From Closterium sp. Naga37s-1 (Eukaryota; Streptophyta; Zygnematophyceae; Desmidiales; Closteriaceae), in contig CANJKZ010000922.1 in assembly GCA_947471745.1 (NCBI GenBank), forward strand, positions 2,578,001-2,642,000: DNA of 64,000 nt, written 5' to 3'. The translations under genes were made by a program, and so were the position numbers. How positions within the stretch are numbered: the first letter of the stretch is position 1; each line of letters starts with the position of its first letter. Positions 11,306 to 21,284 of this stretch are shown here, one piece after another. The notes beneath the pieces are model-generated. The model did no database searches. It worked only from the letters and a program-made list of their open reading frames with translations, and was not told where the DNA came from.

Positions 11306-11443
11306 TGTCAGAATCCCAACCACTAGACCATTGGGATAAAAGGGCTTGTTAAGTAGTGGGTCAGTGCACCCATAACCCCCCAGGACAACGAGATTGTAAC
11401 CCTTCCCTAGGATCAATCGGGGATCACCAGTGGACCTCTGACA
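11306..11443 (-). repeat. 5' LTR of TRIM-1 (138 bp)
   Basis: Minus strand starts TGTCAGAGGTCCACTGG at 11443 and ends TTGGGATTCTGACA at 11306, immediately before the primer site. It carries the A-box-like TGGTCTAGTGG. Confidence 0.8.
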
Positions 11444-11448
11444 GCCAG

Positions 11449-11913
11449 TGTGTACAGACTCGACCTTGGCCGACGAGTGAACGTGGCCAGGTGACGACCC
11501 GTCCGTGTACACGTGCAGATTGACACACGCTGACCCCTAGGAGTGGTGGTATTGACCATCGCATCCTGGAGGGCAGCGGTACTCACCAAGTTCGTAGGAA
11601 ACGAGGGGAGGTGAAGACCTGACAGTGAGCCGGACGGAACCGCCAGACATGGGAGGACAGTGGAGGAACGGGCAACGACCGGGCCCCCGGAGGGGTCAGC
11701 CAATCGGACCGAGACAGGTGCAGGGAGAGGAGTGAGAGTGGTGCTGTCACGAAAGAAACACCGTGAGGCACTTGAGTCGAGCGTGAAGGTGTGCAAGGCC
11801 TTAGCAGGCGGAGTACCAGGGAGAACAGACTCACTAGCACCTAGAGCAGCAGTGTCTATATCTGGGTCAGGCGGCACACATCGGTAACAGTCACCCTCAG
11901 CACTAGCAGACAA
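11449..11913 (-). pseudogene. Protease region of A2
   Basis: Minus-strand frame with DSSASRCFFRDSTTLTPL near 11760. The usual protease motif is DSGA, so the Gly is replaced by Ser here. It continues through LHLPSFPTNLVSTAALQDAM to SLYTLA, where the TRIM interrupts the frame. Before the insertion it continued directly into the pre-integrase segment. Confidence 0.75.
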
Positions 11914-13200
11914 AGCATACCTAGCAGAAAGAATAGCATCATAGTCTAGGTCAAAGATCGCAACACCAGACCTAAGCAGCTCTGCCTAGTGTGGGCGCTC
12001 GACCTCGTCACCAAACTCAGCGCCTTACGCGTCGTCGAGACGGGTGAAGCGGCGGTGCTGTGTGTGCGCCTTTCCACATGTCTGACCAGCACGGTCACCC
12101 GTGCGAATGACATACGGGCAGCTCACACTACCCCCAGATGCCCCACGCTGGAACAACTTTCACGAAACTGCTGGGGCGAAGGGGTCTCGCTCCGACGCTG
12201 CTGCCGCTGCCACTGGCCTCCTCCAGAACCTCTATGCTGAGCTCCAGTCCTACCACCACCACTGCCACCGCTGCCACTGCCGCCACTCCCACCGCTGCCT
12301 CCACCGCCGCCACCAACGCCCCCACTACCTCCACCACTCCCACCGATGCCACCACCTCCTCTGCCTCCACTGCTGCCCCCACCACCACTCCCGCTGCCCC
12401 CTCCACCACCCCTGCCACCCTTGCCCTTGCTGCTGCGGCGCTTCCCGCTAGCAGAATCAGCCCCAACATCCTCAGTACTAAGGATGTCTACAGCAGCAAG
12501 AGAGGCGTAGGAGGGGGCGAGGGGGGAGGGGGAGCACCCCTCAAAGAAGGGCGTGCGCGGAGTGCCACGAGCAGCACCTACAGCTACTGCACTTGTCTCA
12601 GCTGCAAGGAGGTGCTGGTCGAGGAGATCAAGAGTGAGGGAGTGGGGTCAAGGGAGAGGAAGTGGTCCCTGACAGAGCGCAGAGAGTCTGGGAGGCGGGT
12701 GAATATAAAGTAGAGAGTGATTTACATCGGGGGCGGGTTCCGGTCAAGGAACTCTGCTGGGAGGGCAGCGCGGTAGCGAGCGTCGCTAGTGCGAAGGTGG
12801 GAAACCAGGTCCTCGACTGTGGCAAAGGCGGACAGCTCGGGGAATAGGTAGAGCAGGAGGAGGCGGCCTAGAGCAGCAGTGGCAGGCGAGGAGTAGCGAG
12901 CGACTACATCGTCGTACAGTGCCTGTGCTTTCCTGTGCTGTCCGAAGTGAGCGCATTCGGCTAACGGCAGGTGGTTGCAAATGGCTAAGCGGGCAGCAGC
13001 GTCACGAGTAAGCCACTGTGAGCGAGTGGCACTGTCAGCTGTGGCGGGAGGGGCGGTAGCGGCACCTGACGCGATGTCAAACAGCGAAACACTGTCCTTA
13101 GAGTCGCTCATTAGGTACAGCTGCAGGTCGTCAAGCCACGTGTCAAACTGAATCGGTCTGCCCTCATGATCAAACGCAAGAACTCGAAGCGAAGCGATAG
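11914..13200 (-). pseudogene. Gag of A2
   Basis: Gag starts near 13200 on the minus strand (ASLRVLAFDHEGRPIQFDTW). It continues through the Copia gag core (LYDDVVARYSSPATAALGRL, YRAALPAEFLDRNPPPM) to a stop at 12722-12724. Further gag is seen in other frames: a Gly/Ser-rich tail (about 12450-12240) and a Cys/His segment near 12080. Gag would form the virus-like particle and bind RNA; this copy is broken by a nonsense change and frameshifts. Confidence 0.75.
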
Positions 13201-13239
13201 TGGCGCAGCAAGCAAAGTGGGAAGCGAAGAGCACAGGCC

Positions 13240-13925
13240 AGGCAGCAGCAGCAGCAGCAGTAGCAACAGTAGTAGCTGTAGTAGCAGCAGAGGGGCGGAG
13301 GGGCCGGTGGGCCAGGAGCAACGGGCCGAGAGGGGGCCTAGGGGCTACGGGCCGTGGGGCCAGGTACGAAGGGGGCCGCGGGGCCAGGGGCCTAGGGGCG
13401 ATGGGGGCCGCGGGGCCAGAAGCGAAGGGGGCCGGAGGGCCAGAAAAGAAGGGCCGCGGGGCCAGAAACGAAGGCCCGGGGCCGAGGGGCGACGGGGCCT
13501 AGGGCGACGGGCCTAGGGCAACGGGGCCGAGGGCGACGGGGCCTAGGGCGATGGGCCGCGGGGCGACGGGGCCTAGGGCGACGGGGGCCGTGGGGCGATG
13601 GGGCCTAGGGCGACGGGGGCCGCGGGGCGACGGGGCCTAGGGGGACGGGGCCGAGGGCGACGGGGCCTAGGGCGGCGGGCCGCGGGGCGATGGTGCCTAG
13701 GGCGACGAGGGCCGCGGGGCGACGAGGCCTAAGGCGACAGGGTCCGCGGGGCGACGGGGGCCGCGAGGCGACGGGCCGCGGGGCGACGGGGCCTAGGGTG
13801 ACGGGCGCGAAGCGAAGGGGCGGAGTGGCCTAGGGGCGACGGGCCGCGGGGCCAGGAACGAAGGGGGGGGGGGGGGGCGCGGGGCGACGGGCCGAGGGCG
13901 ACGGGCCTAGGGGCCTACTGGTCGC
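13240..13925 (-). repeat. GC-rich repeat leader of A2
   Basis: Plus strand is built of degenerate units like GGGGCCTAGGGGCGACGG and GGGCCGCGGGGCGACGG. An AGC/AGT trinucleotide run (about 13240-13290) lies at the gag side and a 13-base G tract at about 13865. It lies between the primer site and gag, so the element RNA would carry the C-rich complement. Similar units recur in A4 and NA2. Confidence 0.7.
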
Positions 13926-14017
13926 GACAGGCAGTAGAGGCAGCTCGAGGGCTGCACTGGGCGGCTAGTAGGGTAGCGTTGTGGTGGGCCCAAGGAAAAC
14001 GGTCCTAGTGGAGGACC

Positions 14018-14030
14018 TGCTCTGATACCA
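14018..14030 (-). other. Primer-binding site of A2
   Basis: Minus strand TGGTATCAGAGCA, an exact match to the usual plant initiator-Met-tRNA site. It abuts a TRIM LTR rather than a Copia LTR. Confidence 0.8.
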
Positions 14031-14192
14031 TGTCAGAATCCCAACCACTAGAACAGTGCGCCCATAACCCCCCAGGACAACGAGCCTGTAACCCTTCCCT
14101 AGGATCAATCGGGGATCACTAGTAAACCTCAGACACCCCCCCGCAGTGGGATGCCTGAAGTGCACACACTGGGATTCGAACCCGAGACCTTC
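14031..14192 (-). mobile_element. TRIM fragment inside a Copia LTR/primer-site junction
   Basis: Plus 14031-14135 matches the TRIM LTR but lacks about 35 internal bases. 14136-14192 matches the TRIM interior, with the polypurine tract and an intact B-box-like GGTTCGAATCC on the minus strand. It lies between two primer sites: the A2 site at 14018-14030 and a second TGGTATCAGAGC at 14193-14204, which itself abuts a family A LTR. There is no upstream TRIM LTR; the Copia LTR takes its place. Confidence 0.75.
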
Positions 14193-14204
14193 GCTCTGAT
14201 ACCA

Positions 14205-14357
14205 TGTCACAATGATGAACGAGGATGAATGAACTAGCAAAAAGTTGGGTACAAGTACTAACCCTAATTGGGTTGTATCCCTTATGGGCTACCCCACAAT
14301 AGCCTACACAATATAAGCTATACAACATTTTGACACAAGCTATATAACATTTTGACA
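14205..14357 (-). repeat. Family A LTR shared by A3 (3') and A2 (5')
   Basis: 153 bp. Minus strand starts TGTCAAAATGTTATATAGC and ends CATTGTGACA, directly before a primer site. It has a 22-bp tandem duplication at its start (two copies of an AAGCTATACAACATTTTGAC-type segment on the plus strand, ending 14335 and 14357). The polypurine tract of A3 lies at 14358-14367. Confidence 0.8.
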
Positions 14358-14594
14358 CACCCCCATAGGCAAAGTGGGGGAGAACAAGTGGTCACAAGAC
14401 CAGTCAAGAAAAGCAAAACAAGCTCAGGGTGGATCACAAAGTCACCACACATTCCGAGCACAAGAAAAGGGCCACAAGGCCAGTTCACATGCAGAGTTAT
14501 ATAAAAGAGGACAAACAGTATAGTGATCATACCCTAGCAAGTGTAAGCATGCAGGTATATATATATATATATATATATCACAGTAAAAGCAAAG

Positions 14595-16560
14595 TCACGC
14601 AGTAAGCAACTGAGGAAAAGTAGGCACAAGGCCTAAAAGAGTACTGAAACGCTGATGATCACTAGACTGAAGTGCCTTGGTGAATATATCAGCAGTGTTG
14701 GCCCAAGTGGCCACGTAAGCAAGACAAAGCTGACCATACTGCTGCAACTCATCGCAGTGCGATGTGCTTCGTTCTGTGCTCCAGTCTGTGCTCCTGACAC
14801 AAGGCAATCATGGCCTTGTTGTCTACGTACAGAACTAGAGAAGAACAAGGCCGCAGATAGGTGAGCTAGCGTAACTCCTGTGCAGCCATGGCCCCTGCGT
14901 AGATCTCAGCCTCACAACTGGAACTGAGAACAAAAGACGAGCGGGTAGACCGCCAAGAAACAGAGCCAGAGCCAAGGCTGAAAGTGTAACCCTGTGACGA
15001 CCGCTGCGTAGCCAAGTTCTCAACCCAAGAAGCGTCTACGTGACCAATGAGGACAACTGGACCCCGTCCTCCAAGCACGAGCCCCATGCCCAAAGTGCTG
15101 CACAAGAAGCGCAACACCCTCTTAGCGGCCTCCCAGTGCTCTGGTCGGTGTCTCTTGGGCGCAACGTAGCGTGCCAGGATGCTAAGAGGGTAGGCAAGGT
15201 CAGGTCGAGTGCAGGTCATCCGGTACATGAGGCAGCCTACAAGCTCTACATACGGGCCACTTGGCTCTACGGACTCGTCTAAAGGTGGAGCTGAGAGCAA
15301 GTGACCGGTAGGCAGACGAGTGGACTGTGGCGAGGAGTACCGGAAGCCGAAGCGCTGAAGGACCTGGTGCACCATGTATGACTGAGTCAGGGTGATGGTG
15401 CGCTGTGCTCTGTCCCGGGTGATCTGCAAGCCAAGATAGCTGCGCAGCTCACCCAGGTCAGTGAAGGTGTGTCTCTTCTGCAGCTCCGACTTCACAAGGG
15501 CCAGTGCCTCAGTGTCGGCAGTGGCAAAGATCAAGTTGTCGACGTACACGAGGATATAGAACGGCGGTAGCAAAGTGTCGGTGCATAGAAACAGCGACGG
15601 GTCAGCAGTAGAAGGAGCAAACCCAAGAGCCGCAAGTGTAGTCCTCAGTGTGTTGTGCCACTCGCAAGGCGCGTGGCGGAGACCGTAGACTGGCCGCCGG
15701 AGGCTCCACTGGGTACTTGCAGGAAACGACCCAGTGAAGCCAGGTGGGCGGCGCAGTCAGATCTCCTCAAACAGGCAGCTTTGTAAGAAAGCTGTGCTGA
15801 AGTCAAGAGAGTGAAGCTCGTAGTCACGCTGAGTGACGACGTGTAGCAGTACCCGTAGAGTAGTCATCTTCGGGGTAGGGGAGAAGGTCTGGAAGAAGTC
15901 AACTCTCTGTCGCGACTGAAGCCTCTTGCAACGTAACGAGCCTTGAAGGCAGGCGGAGAACCCGGCGGCCGCCTCATCCTGAAAATACACATCCATCGAC
16001 TATAATCATCCCAGAAGGGGGAACTGTATCAACGTAAGTGTCTGTGGACTTCCAGGATGCCATCTCTGCGTCCATGGCTGTCTGCCACTGAGAGGAGTAG
16101 GGACCCTTAATCGCCTCTGCGTAAGAGCGCGGGGTTGGGATGTCTGGTGCATTCGGGTCTTCCTCAGGTGCAATCAGCATGGACACGAGATGGGGTAGAG
16201 CAGCTGCAAAACACTCAAAGTCCTCCTGCCTGACCTCAAGGACGTCCGTGCCAAGAGCATTCTCACCCCCGACGGACGGAGGACAGCCAGACTCAGACTC
16301 AGCAACAAGACTAGTGGCGTAGTCGAGACGACACGCGGCAACAAAGTCAACAAGCTCAGCAACGAGGGCAGACGCAACAACAGACTCAAACGAAGGGTCT
16401 GTGACAACAGTGGCTAGAAGACGAGGGACAGTAGGACTGGCAGCACGAACTAAGTGAGACTCAAGGTCCGGACCGTCAGCAAGAGACGAAGTAGGAAGAG
16501 ACAGCAGGGGGACATGCTGTGGAACAGAGGAAGGACAAAGTGCCATATGGTACAACACCC
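14595..16560 (-). pseudogene. Linker end, RT and RNase H of A3 (downstream copy)
   Basis: Minus strand from MALCPSSVPQHVPLLSLPTS (about 16545) through GPYSSQWQTAMDAEMASWKS (about 16100), GVDFFQTFSPTPKMTTLRVL (about 15900) and VYGLRHAPCEWHNTL (about 15680) to the polymerase motif near 15545. There the motif reads YVDN rather than YVDD, so the second catalytic Asp is lost. RNase H (14595 to about 14960) is internally deleted between the SSSCEAEIYAGAMAAQELR block and the TKAL end. Non-functional. Confidence 0.8.
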
Positions 16561-16865
16561 TCTTAGCGACCTCCCAGTGCTCTGGTCGGTGTCTCCCGGG
16601 CGCATCGTAGCGTGCCAGGATGCTAAGAGGGTAGGCAAGGTCAGGTCGAGTGCAGGTCATCCGGTAAATGAGGCAGCCCACAAGCTCTGCATACGGGCCA
16701 CTTGGCTCTACGGACTCGTCTGAAGGTGGAGCTGAGAGCGAGTGACCGGTAGGCAGAGGAGTGGACTGTGGCGAGGAGTACCGGAAGCCGAAGCGCTGTC
16801 GCAAGGTGGAGCTGAGAGCGAGTGACCGGTAGGCGAGGAGTGGACTGTGGCAAGTAGCGCAACAC
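16561..16865 (-). pseudogene. Extra RT C-terminal fragment of A3
   Basis: A repeated piece of RT from RFGFRYSSPQSTPLPTGHSL to YPLSILARYDAPGRHRPEHW, with another short repeat of the LATVHSSAYRSLALSST segment upstream. It lies between two longer pol copies and is bounded by joints that do not match RT order, so it arose by duplication. Confidence 0.75.
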
Positions 16866-19219
16866 CCTCTTAGCGGCCTCCCAGTGCTCTGGTCGTTGTC
16901 TCCTGGGCGCAACGTAGCGTGCCAGGATGCTAAGAGGGTAGGCAAGGTCAGGTCGAGTGCAGGTCATCCAGTACATGAGGCAGCCCACAAGCTCTGCATA
17001 CGGGCCACTTGGCTCTACGGACTCGTCTGAAGGTGGAGCAAAGAGCGAGTGACCGGTAGGCAGAGGAGTGGAATGTGGCGAGGAGTACCGGAAGCCGAAG
17101 CGCTGAAGGACCTGGTGCACCATGTGTGACTGAGTCAGGGTGATGGTGCGCCGTGCTTTGTCCCGGGTGATCTGCAAGCCAAGATAGCTGCGCAGCTCAC
17201 CCAGGTCAGTGAAGGTGTGTCTCTTCTGCAGCTCCGACTTCACAAGGGCAAGTGCCTCAGTGTCAGCAGTGGCAGAGACCAAGTCGTCGACGTACACGAG
17301 GACATAGAACGGCGGTAGCAAAGTGTTGGTGCATAGAAACAGCGACGGGTCAGCAGTAGAAGGAGCAAACCCAAAAGCCGCAAGTGTAGTCCTCAGTGTG
17401 TTGTGCCACTCGCAAGGCGCATGGCGGAGACCGTAGACTGGCCGCCGGAGGCTCCACTGGGTAGTTGCAGGAAACGACCCAGTGAAGCCAGGTGGGCGGC
17501 GCAGCCAGATCTCCTCAAGCAGGCTGCTTTGTAAGAAAGCTGTGCTGAAGTCAAGAGAGTGAAGCTCATAGTCACGCTGAGCGGCGACGTGCAGCAGTAC
17601 CCGAAGAGTAGTCATCTTCGGGGTAGGGGAGAAGGTCTGGAAGAAGTCAACTCCCTGTCGCTGACTGAAGTCTCGTGCAACGTAACGAGCCTTGAAGGCA
17701 GGCGGAGAACCCGGCGGCCGCCTCACCCTGAAAATACACATGTCATTGACTATAATCGCCCCAGGAGGGGGAACTGCGTCAACGTAAGTGTCTGTGGACT
17801 TCCTGGATGCCATCTCTGCGTCCATGGCTGTCTGCCACTGAGAGGAGTAGGGACCCTTAATCGCCTCTGCGTAAGAGCGCGGGGTTGGGATGTCTGGTGC
17901 ATTCGGGTCTTCCTCAGGTGCAATCAGCATGGACACGAGATGAGGTAGAGCAGCTGCAAAACACTCAAAGTCCTCCTGCCTGTCCTCAAGGACGTCCGTG
18001 CCAAGAGCATTCTCACCCCCGACGGACGGAGGACAGCCAGACTCAGACTCAGCAACAAGACTAGTGGCGTAGTCGAGACGACACGCGGCAGCAAAGTCAA
18101 AAAGCTCAGCAACGAGGGCAGACGCAACAGTAGACTCAAACGAAGGGTCTGTGACAACAGTGGCTAGAAGACGAGGGACAGTAGGACTGGCAGCACGAAC
18201 TAAGTGAGACTCAAGGTCCGGACCATCAGCAAGAGACGAAGTAGGAGGAGACGGCAGGGGGACACGCTGTGGAACAGAGGAAGGACGAAGTGCCATATGG
18301 TGCGTGCCGGGGACAGGAGGAGGACGCTGACGAGGAACACCCCCAGACTCCGCACCCTCCGACTCAGCACCCCCAGGCTCCGCACCCGCAGGCTCAGCAG
18401 CCCCAGGCTCCGCATGCGCAGGCTCAGCACCCCCAGACGCAGCACCCCCAACAGCGACCTGAACAGGCACAGTACCAGGGAGTGGGTCTACCTGAGACAC
18501 ACTTGAGGGAGTACGACCCTGAGGGGGGAGGGGGTCTACCGGAGGGAGACCATGAGCAAAGGAGAGGGGCAGAGCGGTAGGGGAAGAGACGGTAAATGGG
18601 AACCAACTTGTCAAACGTGACGTCCTGAGAGGGGAGGACACGACGCGAGGTGGGGTGGTAAAACTGCCAGCCAGGCGTGTCAGGGACAAAGCCAAGGAAG
18701 ACGCAGGGAATAGCGCGGGCGAGAGCTTGTTCGCGGACGTATCGCGAACAAAGGCATGAGAACCCAAGACCCGGACCACCGACGCATCGCCAACCTCCCC
18801 CGTCCAACGCAGTGTTGGCAAAGTCTTTGGCAAGGAGACACGAAGCCAGAGGTTGAGCTGATGCACAGCGTACCGGACCGCAAACGGCCACATAAAATGG
18901 GGAGCAGCCGCATGGATCATGGAGGTACGTGCGACCTCCATGACTAAGCCAATGCGGCACTCAGCAATCCCATTGTGCTGAGGGGAGGCTGGAAGCGTGA
19001 ACGACTGGAGAATGCCCTTCCTATGAGAGGAAGGTCTTGGCGGAACCGCTCGCGAAGCTGGAGACGGACTGCGCGGATCCAAGGGATCAAGACATCAGGG
19101 ACCTCACCCTTGCTGCGCAAGGGGAAGACCGTGGTGTAACGCGTGTAGTCGTCAACAACCAGCAGAAAGTAGCGCTCGCGGCCCTCTCCACTGACGCGGG
19201 CTGGGCCCAACACGTCCAT
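16866..19219 (-). pseudogene. Integrase-linker-RT of A3 (upstream copy)
   Basis: Minus strand: LHMDVLGPARVSGEGRERYF with VVDDYTRYTTVF near 19160. A deletion then removes the HSDRGGE segment with the second catalytic Asp; RFRQDLP joins directly to HRKGILQSFTLPASPQHNGI. An open frame of 813 codons follows (16641-19082) through the integrase C-terminus, a short linker and RT with YVDDLVSATADTEALALVKS (about 17290). It ends in the duplicated RT pieces. Confidence 0.8.
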
Positions 19220-19228
19220 GTGGAGAGT

Positions 19229-19993
19229 CTACAGGGGAGCAGTCGTCGGGGGAACTGAGGAGGAGTGAGGATCGGCGCGCTGCCGCCCCTCGACACAAGG
19301 AAGGCAGGGCGGGGCAGGCAAGGGTGGGAGGGGAGGCACAGACCTGGGAAGACCAGAGACAAGGAGGCGGGAGTGCATGCCACGAAGGCGTGGCAGGGAG
19401 GGGTGACCAAGTCGGTGGTGCCACAAAAGAGTCTGGTGCGACAGGAGGCGACACGAGCAGGGGGGTGCTACTGGACCTGACGCAGACACCCGGGCAGACG
19501 CAGCTACCTGAGGAGGCTCGGTAGCCAGGATATACAGACTAGACCTAGGGCGACGGGTGAACGTGGCCAGGTGACGGCCCGTCCGTGTGCACGTGCAGAT
19601 TGACACACGCAGACCCCCAGGAGTGGTGGTAGTGACCATCGCATCCTGGAGGGCAGCGGTACTCACCAAGTTTGTAGAGAACGAGGGGAGGTGAAGACCT
19701 GAGAGTGAGCCGGACAGGACCGCTGGACACGGGAGAATAGTGGAGGAGCGGGCAAGAACTCGGCCCCCTGAGAGGTCAGCCAGTCTGACCGGTACAGGTG
19801 CAGAGAGAGGAGTGAGGGTGGTGATGTCGCGAAAGAAACAGCGGGAAGCACCTGAGTCAAGCGTAAAGGTGTGCAAGGCCTTAGCAGGCATAGTACCAGG
19901 GAGAGCAGACTCACTAGCACCTAGAGCAGCAGCCTCTATATCTGGGTCAGGCGGCATACACAGGTAACAGTCACCCGCAGCACTAATAGACAA
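19229..19993 (-). CDS. Protease and pre-integrase region of A3
   Basis: An open frame of 254 codons with DSGASRCFFRDITTLTPLSA (protease, near 19850) and LLSHQTLLWHHRLGHPSLPR (pre-integrase, near 19430). It ends at a frame change just before the integrase core (19219). Start context is not informative because the polyprotein would be read through from gag. Confidence 0.7.
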   Translation of the reverse strand: MSISAAGDCYLCMPPDPDIEAAALGASESALPGTMPAKALHTFTLDSGASRCFFRDITTLTPLSAPVPVRLADLSGGRVLARSSTILPCPAVLSGSLSGLHLPSFSTNLVSTAALQDAMVTTTTPGGLRVSICTCTRTGRHLATFTRRPRSSLYILATEPPQVAASARVSASGPVAPPCSCRLLSHQTLLWHHRLGHPSLPRLRGMHSRLLVSGLPRSVPPLPPLPAPPCLPCVEGRQRADPHSSSVPPTTAPL

Positions 19994-19996
19994 GGT

Positions 19997-20832
19997 TTAC
20001 ATAACAGCAGGGATAGCATCATAGTCAACATCAAAGATAGCATCTCCAGACCGAAGCAGCTCTTCCCAGCAGGGGCGTTCTGCCTCGTCACCAAACTTTG
20101 CGCGCCAAGCGTCGTCTAGGCGGGAGAAGCAGCGGTGCTGATTGTGAGGCTTCCTGCCTGTCTGACCAGCATGGTCACTCGTGCGAATGACATATGGGCA
20201 GCATGCACTACCTCCAAACGCCCCACGCTTAGCAAACCACTCACGAAGCTGCTGGGGCGAAGGGGTCTCGCTCCAACGCTGCTGCTGCTGCCGCTGGCCA
20301 CCGCCTGAACCTCCCCTCTGAACTTCTCCACCCCGACTGCCACCACTCCCACTGCCGCCACTACCGCCACTACCGCCACTCCCACCGCTGCCACCACCGC
20401 CGCCACCAAAGCCCCCACTCCCGCCACCACTCCCATCGCTGCCGCCACCTCCACTACCTCCACCACCTCCACTGCCGCCCCCACTACCACCCCCGCTGCC
20501 ACCTCCACTACTCCTACCACCCTTGCCCTTGCTGCTGCGGCGCTTCCCACTAGCAGAAGCAGCCCCGACATCTTCAGCACCAAGGACGTCAACAGCAGCA
20601 GCAGAGGCGTAGGAGGGGGCAAGGGGGGAGGGGGAACACCCCTCAAAGAAGGGTGTGCGAGGAGTGCCACGAGCGGCACCTACAGCGACTACACTAGTCT
20701 TAGCTGCAAGGAGGTCATGCTCGAGCAGGTCGACAGTGAGGTCTGTGGGGTCAAGTGCGAGAAAGTGGTCCCTGACAGCGCAAAGAGAGTCAGGGAGGCG
20801 GGTGACTATGAAGTAGAGAGTGATGTACATCG

Positions 20833-20887
<55 letters not shown>

Positions 20888-21284
20888 GGGAGGGGGGGTT
20901 CCTGTTAAGGAACTCTGCTAGGAGGGCAGTGCAGTAGCGAGCGTCGCTAGTGCAAAGGTGGGTAATGAGGTCCTCTACTGTGGCAAAGGCGAACAGCTTG
21001 GGAATCACGTAGGGCAGTAGAAGATGGCCTAGAGCAGCAGTGGCAGGGGAGGAGTAACGGGCGACTACAGCATCGTACAGTGCTTTAGCAGTCTTGTGCT
21101 GTCCGAAGTGAGCGCATTCGGCTAACGGTAGGTGGTTGCGAATGGCTAAGCGAGCAGCTGCGCCACGGGTAAGCCATTGTGAGCGAGTCGCACTGTCAGC
21201 TGTGGCGGGAGGGGCGAGAGAGGCTCTAGACGTGTGGTCAAACAATGAAACGCTGTCTCTAGAGTCGCTCAGTAGGTACAGCTG
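19997..21284 (-). pseudogene. Gag of A3
   Basis: The N-terminal part (21284 to about 20890) starts within DLQLYLLSDSRDSVSLFDHT, so the first gag codons are lost. The core continues through LYDAVVARYSSPATAALGHL. A 53-base G tract (20834-20886) then replaces the codons of the usual NPPPMY segment and breaks the frame. The second part (20830-19997) runs from MYITLYFIVTRLPDSL through a Gly/Ser-rich tail to CCPYVIRTSDHAGQTGRKPH, a Cys/His knuckle-like segment, and DDAWRAKFGDEAERP. Confidence 0.75.
20834..20886 (+). repeat. 53-base G homopolymer inside gag of A3
   Basis: An uninterrupted run of G from 20834 to 20886. On the coding strand it is poly-C, in place of the short Pro-codon run found here in the other copies. 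Length may be inaccurate for technical reasons. Confidence 0.8.

Larger units (their letters stand above)
11099..11443 (-). mobile_element. TRIM-1, a complete 345-bp miniature LTR retrotransposon
   Basis: Two 138-bp terminal repeats (11099-11236 and 11306-11443) flank a 69-bp interior. Read on the minus strand, the order is LTR ending GGGATTCTGACA, a primer site TGGCATCAGAGC (11294-11305), about 45 bases, a polypurine tract GTGCGGGGGGG, and the second LTR. The target duplication GCCAG is perfect (11094-11098 and 11444-11448), and the flanking Copia sequence reads through when the insert is removed. There is no coding capacity. The 5' LTR end carries TGGTCTAGTGGTTGGGATTC, tRNA A-box-like, and the interior carries a B-box-like GGTTTGAATCC, 36 bases after the A box. 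It depends on another element for enzymes. Confidence 0.85.
6783..14030 (-). mobile_element. Copia family A element A2
   Basis: Minus-strand Copia reading from a primer site at 14018-14030 through leader, gag, protease, integrase, linker, RT and RNase H to a polypurine tract and 3' LTR at 6783-6920. A TRIM sits between protease and integrase. Its own 5' LTR is not where expected: the base next to the primer site belongs to a TRIM-like LTR (14031-14135), and the next family A LTR (14205-14357) also serves element A3. Several stops and frameshifts make it non-functional. Confidence 0.85.
14205..21284 (-). mobile_element. Copia family A element A3, internally duplicated
   Basis: Minus-strand element with a 3' LTR at 14205-14357 and gag at its far end. 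The 5' leader, LTR and first codons of gag are replaced by Harbinger transposase sequence at about 21285. Pol contains a large internal tandem duplication: a linker-RT unit occurs twice (about 14866-16550 and 16870-18300) with an extra RT C-terminal piece between. The integrase lacks the segment with the second catalytic Asp. The LTR is shared with A2 in a head-to-tail arrangement. Confidence 0.8.

Noticed and set aside
11280..11443. Possible true tRNA gene in the TRIM
   Set aside because: A and B boxes are present, but no paired acceptor stem or anticodon arm can be drawn, and the region is part of an LTR/primer-site unit.
12138..12713. Thr/Ala/Ser-rich plus-strand ORF resembling a mucin
   Set aside because: Antisense shadow of the Gly/Ser-rich tail of gag in A2; equivalents appear opposite every gag tail.
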